Shown: piece after piece, positions 1 to 4,550 of the stretch
How positions within the stretch are numbered: position 1 is the first letter of the stretch
Layout of the letters: the number at the start of each line of letters is the position of its first letter
Source: a bacterium
GTDB taxonomy: Bacteria > Patescibacteria > Dojkabacteria > SC72
DNA length: 6,545 nt
Direction of reading: 5' to 3'
Assembly (NCBI GenBank): GCA_029553845.1
Contig: JAKPKF010000216.1
Location: 1-6,545 of the forward strand
Program-made: the position numbers and the translations under genes
Notes under the pieces: generated by a model
Seen by the model: the letters and a program-made list of their open reading frames with translations, nothing else
Told to the model about the DNA's origin: nothing
The model's database searches: none

Positions 1-213
1 GTCGGTGTATTTTATATTGCTTTTTTTACTAATGCTACAACTAGACCTGCCTTTTTAAGGACAACATCCACAGTAGCCGTTATTCTTAATGGCATACTAT
101 CTGCTACTAATGCTGCATTTGCTTCTGCTGATAGTGGAAGAACTACTAGTATGCCGGCAACGCTCGGTGCTTTTACAGCAGTAAGTGCCGGATATTGGAC
201 AGGAGTTAGTTAA
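1..213 (+). CDS. C-terminal part of a phage structural protein (fibre/receptor-binding type), 5' truncated
   Basis: Frame 1 is open from the first base to TAA at 211-213, giving 70 residues without a start, so the 5' part lies outside the window. The sequence is rich in Thr, Ala and Ser, has alternating hydrophobic residues (VGVFYIAFF near its start), no Cys or Lys, and ends in the aromatic tail SAGYWTGVS. A beta-rich Thr/Ala/Gly domain with a 'TxxMPATLGAFT...GYWTGVS' ending resembles, from memory, the C-terminal head domains of phage fibre or other surface virion proteins. This is pattern recognition, not a motif-level proof. The next gene starts directly at 214, so it belongs to the same transcription unit. 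A capsid decoration or head-fibre protein is an equally possible reading. Confidence 0.6.
   Translation, partial: VGVFYIAFFTNATTRPAFLRTTSTVAVILNGILSATNAAFASADSGRTTSMPATLGAFTAVSAGYWTGVS
201..205 (+). promoter_or_regulatory. Ribosome binding site (AGGAG) for the 52-residue gene
   Basis: AGGAG lies 8 nt before the ATG at 214, inside the last codons of the upstream gene. It is the clearest Shine-Dalgarno sequence in the first 400 bases and supports translation of the short coding region 214-372, which would otherwise be easy to miss. Confidence 0.75.
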
Positions 214-372
214 ATGGCAAATTTTCTAAACCCTGGCGGTACAGTTACAGTTTTACCTTCTACTGAGTCTTTAGATTTAGCTAGAATATTAATAGTTCTA
301 GAAAAAATAATAGATTATTTAGATACTACTGTAACTAATTTAAATAATACTTATGACGTCTTAAATAGGTGA
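214..372 (+). CDS. Small coiled-coil protein (52 aa), function unknown
   Basis: ATG at 214 abuts the TAA of the preceding gene and has AGGAG 8 nt upstream; TGA is at 370-372. Residues 1-18 are Gly/Thr/Val-rich and probably unstructured. From residue 22 onward hydrophobic residues fall in an unbroken 4-3 heptad pattern: L22, L26, L29, I33, L36, V40, L43, Y47, L50. This predicts an amphipathic helix of about 30 residues that should form a parallel coiled coil. The helix has charged residues between the core positions (E30, K31, D34, D37), so it is less likely to be a membrane span, although ILIVL at 25-29 is locally very hydrophobic. Lying between a fibre-like gene and the adaptor gene, it could trimerise or anchor a fibre or plug; that role is inference. 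I do not recognise a family. Confidence 0.75.
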   Translation: MANFLNPGGTVTVLPSTESLDLARILIVLEKIIDYLDTTVTNLNNTYDVLNR

Positions 373-389
373 TACAATGAGCTATTATC
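368..389 (+). promoter_or_regulatory. Possible weak hairpin over the ribosome binding site and start codon of the adaptor gene
   Basis: GGTGATA (368-374) can pair with TATTATC (383-389), 7 bp including two G-U pairs, leaving an 8-nt loop that holds the ATG at 377. The stem covers the AGGTGA ribosome binding site (367-372) and also the TGA of the upstream 52-residue gene (370-372). Ribosomes finishing that gene would open it, which would couple translation of the two genes. The stem is AT-rich and weak, so this may be chance. Confidence 0.3.
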
Positions 390-1033
390 CTTCTACATAC
401 ACCGGAACAGATGTTGCTACTGATATAAAAAGAACTTTTGGTGATGAAGCTGGCGTTCAAATAACAGATTCAGATATTATTCGCTGGATTGATATTGGTC
501 AATTAGAGATATTGAAAAATACTCAGATATTAAAAGCAACTTCAACATCTGATTTAATTGTGGGTCAAACAGTTTATTCATTGGCTAGTTTAAAAATATT
601 AAAAATTCAAGCCATACATGTTAATGGTTCTCCGATTCCTTTTATATCATTTCAAGAATCAGAGCAATACGTAGCACCTAATGATCCAACTAATATTGCT
701 AGTGGAACACCTCAAGTATGGACAGAATGGGCTGGTAATATACATTTATATCCTGCTTCTTCTGTAACTGTATCAGGCGGCTTAAGCATATTTTATCTTC
801 CTGCCCCCGCTAAGTTAGCCCAGTTATCTGATTCTTTGTCTATACCAGATACCTATTATAATGACTTAATTAACTTTGTTTTATCTAAGGCATACGAATT
901 AGATGAAGACCCACAAAACTCTCAATTTAAATTAGGACAGTTTACTCAAAGTCTTGACGGAATGGCTAATAATGAAAATATACCTCAAGTAGCCTATTAC
1001 CCAGTTATAACTGTCTTACCTGAGGATGAGTAA
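377..1033 (+). CDS. Head-to-tail adaptor (tail tubular protein A / gp4-gp11-like)
   Basis: A 218-residue protein, close to T7 gp11 (about 196 aa) and P22 gp4 (about 166 aa). Proteins of this class form the dodecameric ring under the portal that joins it to the nozzle. Recognisable pieces are ITDSDIIRWIDIGQLEI (residues 29-45), the 'it-D-i-rWin-gq-ei' helix seen near the start of many phage adaptors; a central beta region with GTPQVW...IHLYP (110-126); and a C-terminal helix from IPDTYYNDLINFVLSKAYELDED (in 156-178), the usual 'ip-yh-aLv-yalakAye-dgd' element. There is no signal peptide or membrane segment. The start ATG 377 follows AGGTGA (367-372), only 4 nt away. Its TAA overlaps the ATG of the nozzle gene by one base, matching the fixed adaptor-nozzle gene pair of podoviruses. 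A siphovirus head-completion protein is the main alternative. Confidence 0.75.
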   Translation: MSYYPSTYTGTDVATDIKRTFGDEAGVQITDSDIIRWIDIGQLEILKNTQILKATSTSDLIVGQTVYSLASLKILKIQAIHVNGSPIPFISFQESEQYVAPNDPTNIASGTPQVWTEWAGNIHLYPASSVTVSGGLSIFYLPAPAKLAQLSDSLSIPDTYYNDLINFVLSKAYELDEDPQNSQFKLGQFTQSLDGMANNENIPQVAYYPVITVLPEDE

Positions 1034-2559
1034 TGTCAGGAACTCCTGTAAAGATTGGACCGTTTACGAATGGTCTTAATATTCTAAACGAACCTACTAC
1101 AATAGCAGATACTGAGTGCGTTGAACTACTAAATTTTGACGTTGACCTAGATGGTTCTATTGTAAGTAGGCCGCCTATTGTAGAGATATCAAATGGCATT
1201 GCTGGCGGAACCCACTATCTAGGAATGTTCATATCAACTACAGGGGTAGTATATTTTATTTACCAGATTGGTACAACCTGTAGGGCTTATGACGTAGCCG
1301 GAAATAGTTGGTCTACTATTGCTAGTAATACTATTATCAGTAATTGTGTGCAATATCAAAATAAACTTTGGCTTATTGCAGATGTTACTAGCGCTAGCAA
1401 TGGTGGATCATGGGTTCCGCTAGGTGGATTTACATTAGTGGCTACTATGCCTAGAGGAATTTTTGGATGTGTTTATAAAGAACGTTTATTTATAGCAACT
1501 GGTCCAGGCTCTACTAACCCTAGTAGAATAAATTTCTCAGGAGCCGCTAACTTTAGTTCTTGGACTGGTACTGACTTCTTCGATATTGCTAATGGAGACG
1601 GTCAGTATATCTTGCGTATTCATTCTTGGGCCGGACAAATCGCTGTATTTAAACAAAATTCAACATATACATTTGGCTATGATAGTTTACCGACCAAGGG
1701 TGTAACGCAACTACAATCTAATACTATAGGTATTGCCTCTACATGGGCACTAGCAGAATTTGAAAATACTTTATACGTACTTTGGGGAAATTATCTATAC
1801 TCAGTAACTAACTGGAACTGGGATCAAATAAATATAAAAGTGCCTTTTTCTCTATACTCATACAAAGCAAAAACATCATGGACAGATTTTACAGTCTCTA
1901 TAGTAAATAATAGACTGATAGTTAGATTTTATGATAATTTTTATGTATACGGATTAAAGACTCGTGCTTTTTCTATGTGGAGATTTAATACAGCATCATT
2001 TACTCCGTCTAGTTTCGTTAGATATCCTTTACTGGACTCTACTACTGGTCAAACTTTTTTTATATGTGCAGATTATGATAAATCTAAATCTCGTATATAT
2101 AAGTTTATTGACACAGTTACTGGGACTAATACTGAGACCTTTGATTGTTCAATAACGACTAAAACTTATGATTTCAATGTTCCATATACATTCAAAAGAT
2201 TATTTCACTGGGGCGTAGATTTATTTGCTAAGACTCAAGTTCAATTTAAAGTTATGCCTGTAACATATAATATTCCAGTTACCTGGGGTCAGTTAAATAG
2301 TCAAGGAACAAAATGGAGTCAACTTAAATCTTGGGCTAGAATATTAGATATTTCTTTAGATGTAACTGATTCTGCTACTTCTGCTAATCCAACAAATGTT
2401 AGAACGTATATTAAATTAGTAAAATCGTTGCGATTCAGACAACTTGCGTTTAGAATCATATCAACAGTTGATGGTTCTATTAATACAGGACCATTAAGAA
2501 TATTTTCTGTTACTGCTTTTACCAGTAATAAAGAACTAGTAACGAAGAAGATAAGCTAA
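1033..2559 (+). CDS. Tail nozzle / tail-hub stabilisation protein (gp10/gp12-like)
   Basis: A 508-residue protein, similar in length to P22 gp10 (about 472 aa) and shorter than T7 gp12 (about 794 aa). Such proteins form a hexameric beta-propeller nozzle at the tip of a short tail and gate DNA exit. The N-terminus carries the expected 'igPF.GlN...i.dtE...l.NfDvD.DGsi.sRPPi' signature (residues 8-49). Residues 142-157 (GIFGCVYKERLFIATG), followed by SRINFSG, a Trp-containing strand and 'GDGQYILRI...GQIAVFKQNSTYTFGY', match the propeller-blade pattern of this class ('f.gRLf.a...p.ri.fS....W....f.di..gDG..I'). The protein is rich in Ser, Thr and aromatic residues, as beta proteins often are. It overlaps the adaptor by one base (TAATG), with GAGGA at 1022-1026 as ribosome binding site. 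The family assignment comes from pattern memory and context; the context makes it strong. Confidence 0.72.
   Translation: MSGTPVKIGPFTNGLNILNEPTTIADTECVELLNFDVDLDGSIVSRPPIVEISNGIAGGTHYLGMFISTTGVVYFIYQIGTTCRAYDVAGNSWSTIASNTIISNCVQYQNKLWLIADVTSASNGGSWVPLGGFTLVATMPRGIFGCVYKERLFIATGPGSTNPSRINFSGAANFSSWTGTDFFDIANGDGQYILRIHSWAGQIAVFKQNSTYTFGYDSLPTKGVTQLQSNTIGIASTWALAEFENTLYVLWGNYLYSVTNWNWDQINIKVPFSLYSYKAKTSWTDFTVSIVNNRLIVRFYDNFYVYGLKTRAFSMWRFNTASFTPSSFVRYPLLDSTTGQTFFICADYDKSKSRIYKFIDTVTGTNTETFDCSITTKTYDFNVPYTFKRLFHWGVDLFAKTQVQFKVMPVTYNIPVTWGQLNSQGTKWSQLKSWARILDISLDVTDSATSANPTNVRTYIKLVKSLRFRQLAFRIISTVDGSINTGPLRIFSVTAFTSNKELVTKKIS
1093..1182 (+). repeat. Two alternative stems sharing one left arm, early in the nozzle gene
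   Basis: The arm 1093-1105 (CCTACTACAATAG) can pair with 1157-1170 (CTATTGTAAGTAGG), 13 base pairs with one bulged A. Its last nine bases (1097-1105, CTACAATAG) can instead pair perfectly with 1174-1182 (CTATTGTAG). The two right arms are an imperfect direct repeat, so only one stem can form at a time. The region is coding and lies 60-150 nt after the start of the nozzle gene. No U-run follows, so neither stem is an intrinsic terminator. Function is unknown and chance is possible. Confidence 0.4.
1510..1527 (+). repeat. Tetraloop hairpin inside the nozzle gene
   Basis: TCTACTA (1510-1516) and TAGTAGA (1521-1527) are perfect complements with a 4-nt loop (ACCC). No T-run follows. On its own a 7-bp stem of this kind is expected several times in a window of this size. 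Confidence 0.35.
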
Positions 2560-2813
2560 TGGGAGACCAAAACTTTGTAGCCTATCTAAAAGGTAGACGT
2601 CAGTCTTTTAATCCTTTTAGTGCTGGTAATAAGATATACGAGGGAGTTTCAAACTCCCCGAATACTGGACCAACTAATGATCCTCTTGCATATAAAGAGA
2701 GAGATCAAGAGGCTTTAATTAGGAGAAATGCTTTATTACGAAGACTTAAAGCTAACTCTAAAGGTAAATTTATGTCTTCGGCTAGTTTAACACCATCGCA
2801 AAGGAATTGGTAA
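2559..2813 (+). CDS. Small basic phage protein (84 aa), probably virion-associated
   Basis: The ATG overlaps the nozzle stop (TAATG); the ribosome binding site is weak (a purine-rich GAAGAAGATAAG stretch), so it is probably translated by coupling. Residues 17-38 contain FNPFSAGNKIYEG followed by PN-GP, and residues 55-74 form a strongly basic helix (RRNALLRRLKANSKGK) ending in FMSSASL. The combination 'fNPf-aGn-.y.g....pN.GP...Y..Rd....rRNALLRRlka...g.fms' is one I recall from short conserved proteins next to tail genes, especially in phages of actinobacteria, where it has no assigned role. The basic helix could bind DNA or a negatively charged portal/core surface. By position it corresponds to T7 gp13 or P22 gp26/gp14. 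No membrane segment or catalytic motif is visible. Confidence 0.65.
   Translation: MGDQNFVAYLKGRRQSFNPFSAGNKIYEGVSNSPNTGPTNDPLAYKERDQEALIRRNALLRRLKANSKGKFMSSASLTPSQRNW
2642..2658 (+). repeat. Perfect 8-bp inverted repeat with a 1-nt centre
   Basis: GGGAGTTT (2642-2649), C, AAACTCCC (2651-2658). In RNA this gives a 7-bp stem with a 3-nt loop, or 6 bp with a 5-nt loop. It lies about 80 nt into the 84-residue gene. The bases that follow are not T-rich, so it is not an intrinsic terminator. RNA processing, translational pausing or chance are all possible. Confidence 0.5.
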
Positions 2814-2814
2814 A

Positions 2815-3453
2815 ATGGCTCTTGAAGGACATTCTTTTGGTGGAAGTGCCTCTCCCTTTATTTTTGGTAATGCTAATCCAAATAAACAATTTGTAGGACC
2901 TGTAGCTGGACCACCTAAGTCTATAGCCCCGCCTAAAACTACACCAGCAGCACCTAAAAAACCTGTTGCTGTAAATAGGAAACCATCGCCCGCTGTAGGT
3001 TCAAATTCTACAGGAGCAATATCTCCTACTGCTCCTGTGCAGCCTAATGTCGACGAATGGCTAGCGAATGATGTTGCCTATAAAACTCAAAGCGATCAGC
3101 TAGCAAAAGCATGGGCTGATTACCAAGCACAGTCTAAGCAAACTGAAGGGCAGTACCGTACAGATTATACTTCCAAGCAAGCAGAACTAGGTAAAACAAG
3201 AGAACTTGCTGGGCAGGAACTTGAGTCAGATTATGCATCTAGAGGTATGTTAGGCTCTGGTCTTTATGCTAAAGCCTATACTGATTACACTACTGATTAT
3301 GATAATCGTCAAAAGCAATTAGACACTGGACTTAGTGATTTTCTTGCTAATCTATTAGCTCAAACGAATAATTATAAGTCCGAACAAGATATTGCTGCTG
3401 AAAAGGCTAAGCAGGATGCAATAGCGCGTCGCGCTGCTTCTATGGGAGTTTAA
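2815..3453 (+). CDS. Putative internal virion/ejection protein with Pro-rich linker (212 aa)
   Basis: ATG at 2815 has AAGGA (2801-2805) 9 nt upstream and starts 1 nt after the previous stop. Three parts are visible: residues 1-34, Gly/Pro-rich, with SPFIFG (13-18) and FVGPVAGPP (26-34); residues 35-77, a low-complexity Pro/Ala/Lys linker; residues 79-212, a long Gln/Ala/Lys-rich helical region starting DEWLANDVAY and containing ASRGMLGSGLYAKAY (141-155), then AIARRAA near the end. The 'SRGmLgSGlya..y..l..dyd....l..g...F' segment is one I recall as widespread in tail-region proteins of actinobacterial phages, with no firm function. The mainly helical composition and position after the nozzle gene fit an ejection protein (T7 gp14-like position). 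A tail-assembly chaperone or minor structural protein is possible. There is no signal peptide or transmembrane segment. Confidence 0.65.
   Translation: MALEGHSFGGSASPFIFGNANPNKQFVGPVAGPPKSIAPPKTTPAAPKKPVAVNRKPSPAVGSNSTGAISPTAPVQPNVDEWLANDVAYKTQSDQLAKAWADYQAQSKQTEGQYRTDYTSKQAELGKTRELAGQELESDYASRGMLGSGLYAKAYTDYTTDYDNRQKQLDTGLSDFLANLLAQTNNYKSEQDIAAEKAKQDAIARRAASMGV
3010..3038 (+). repeat. 9-bp perfect hairpin within the Pro-rich linker coding region
   Basis: ACAGGAGCA (3010-3018) and TGCTCCTGT (3030-3038) are perfect complements with an 11-nt loop. A shorter competing pairing, AGGAG (3012-3016) with CTCCT (3023-3027), is also available. The stem is GC-rich compared with its surroundings and lies in a linker whose amino acids are weakly constrained. 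Confidence 0.5.
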
Positions 3454-3454
3454 T

Positions 3455-4549
3455 ATGCCTTCTAAACCTTCTCCTTTTATTATGGGAGATACTCCGTTAG
3501 GTTTTGTTGGTCCTACATTAGGTGACCCACAGGATCGGGATAAGCAAGAAGCGGTAGCACAATTAAGACGTCTTGCTGGTTATCCTGATCCAGACCCTTA
3601 TGCTGGGTACGATCCTAATGCTATGGCAGCATCTGAATTTGCTCCTCAGTTTGATGCGCTTAATGCTGCTGTGAAAGAGCAGCAAAGTAGATTCAATACA
3701 TCGAATGCTGACTTAGCCAAAATGTTTGAGTCTCTTGCGCAATCTACGCTAGGGCGTACAGGAGATGTTAAAAATTTATATGATTCGTCTGGTAAACAGA
3801 TGGGTCAAAACTATATGAATGCTGCTGATAATACTACTAGAAATTTTGGCGAGTCTGCTAATAAATTAACAGAACTTATGCAGCGTTTAGGTATTCAACA
3901 AGCGGCTCCTAGTGTATTTGCTCAAAGTCAAGGCGAATTAGGTAGAGCGCTTGCTGATCTTGCTGGACGTTCACAAAATAATGTAGATACTAATACAGCA
4001 TTGGGTCGTAATGAGATATCTTATCTTGGAAGAACAGCAGATACTAATAGACTTGCTGGAAAAAATGCACAAGCAGATCTTCTTCGTCAATTCCAAGCAT
4101 TACAGGCTCAGAATGAACAAAAACGTATTGAATTAATGTCTGGCCAACAAAATGCTGCTAATCAGTATGGTCTTAATTTAGCTAAAATGAAACAAGACGC
4201 TGCTTTGTCTCAAATAGATCAAGCTAAACTTGAATTAGAAAAGGCTAAATTTGGGCATCAAGTCGCTAACGATGATTTTACTAATTCACTCAAAGCACAA
4301 GATGCTCAGTATAGTACAAAAGACCCCAGTGCTGCTTTAAGTAATCGAGCATATGAGATGTTCGGTGGAGATGCCACAGCAGCATCTACTGCTACTCTTG
4401 GAATTATTCAAGCGTATCAAAATACAGGAGGTACTTCACTTCCTGCTATGTTAGCAGAAATTGATAACTTAACTACTAGCGATCCTCTTACTAGAGATAG
4501 ATACAAGCAACTAGCATTAGGATTCTGGCTAGGGATATCTGGAAAATAA
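3455..4549 (+). CDS. Putative internal virion/ejection protein, Gln/Ala-rich helical (364 aa)
   Basis: ATG at 3455 has GGGAG (3444-3448) 6 nt upstream and follows the previous stop by 1 nt. The N-terminus repeats the motif of its neighbour: SPFIMG (6-11) and FVGPTLGDP (17-25). A short Pro/Asp/Tyr segment follows (PDPDPYAGYDP, 44-54). Residues 60-290 are almost entirely helical and Gln/Ala/Asn-rich, with likely coiled coil at about 203-265. LGR occurs four times (99, 162, 183, 191), and an 18-residue unit appears twice (178-195 and 196-213). The C-terminus (291-364) is a different, more globular helical domain (AYEMFGGDATAASTA, then DPLTRDRYKQLALGFWLG). Composition and position fit an ejection protein like T7 gp15 or P22 gp20, or a tape-measure-like protein. 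I know no named family for it. Confidence 0.62.
   Translation: MPSKPSPFIMGDTPLGFVGPTLGDPQDRDKQEAVAQLRRLAGYPDPDPYAGYDPNAMAASEFAPQFDALNAAVKEQQSRFNTSNADLAKMFESLAQSTLGRTGDVKNLYDSSGKQMGQNYMNAADNTTRNFGESANKLTELMQRLGIQQAAPSVFAQSQGELGRALADLAGRSQNNVDTNTALGRNEISYLGRTADTNRLAGKNAQADLLRQFQALQAQNEQKRIELMSGQQNAANQYGLNLAKMKQDAALSQIDQAKLELEKAKFGHQVANDDFTNSLKAQDAQYSTKDPSAALSNRAYEMFGGDATAASTATLGIIQAYQNTGGTSLPAMLAEIDNLTTSDPLTRDRYKQLALGFWLGISGK
3985..4049 (+). repeat. In-frame direct repeat (11 nt, 54-nt period) encoding a two-unit 18-residue helical repeat
   Basis: AGATACTAATA occurs at 3985-3995 and 4039-4049, exactly 54 nt (18 codons) apart and in the same frame. The encoded units begin DTNTALGRN (178) and DTNRLAGKN (196), and both have Leu 13 residues after the Asp. 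The repeat suggests local duplication or a periodic helix-bundle surface in the 364-residue protein. Confidence 0.45.
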
Positions 4550-4550
4550 T

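Noticed and set aside
1002..1013. 12-bp palindrome CAGTTATAACTG at the end of the adaptor gene; also CTAGCGCTAG at 1388-1397.
   Set aside because: Palindromes of 10-12 bp are expected by chance in a window of this size.
1005..1199. Short antisense frame across the adaptor-nozzle junction; similar antisense frames at 4417-4599, 5495-5722 and 6161-6355.
   Set aside because: All are opposite well-supported genes in a one-directional operon, with no start signals or recognisable products.
2108..2132. TTGACA (2108-2113) followed by TAATAC (2127-2132), promoter-like.
   Set aside because: The spacer is only 13 nt, it lies mid-gene, and AT-rich DNA yields such pairs often.
1964..2155. Alternative + strand frame of 63 codons inside the nozzle gene.
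   Set aside because: It is out of frame with a continuous, family-like coding sequence; its Leu-rich translation is typical of a shifted frame in AT-rich DNA.
2682..2712. 7-bp complementary arms CCTCTTG and CAAGAGG with a 17-nt loop in the 84-residue gene; similar 7-bp arms at 3664-3684.
   Set aside because: Stems of 7 bp with loops of this range are expected several times by chance.
3423..3435. AGCGCG-T-CGCGCT inverted repeat near the end of the 212-residue gene.
   Set aside because: Only about 4 bp could pair around a real loop, and the bases encode the Ala-Arg-Arg-Ala run that appears to be a conserved protein feature.
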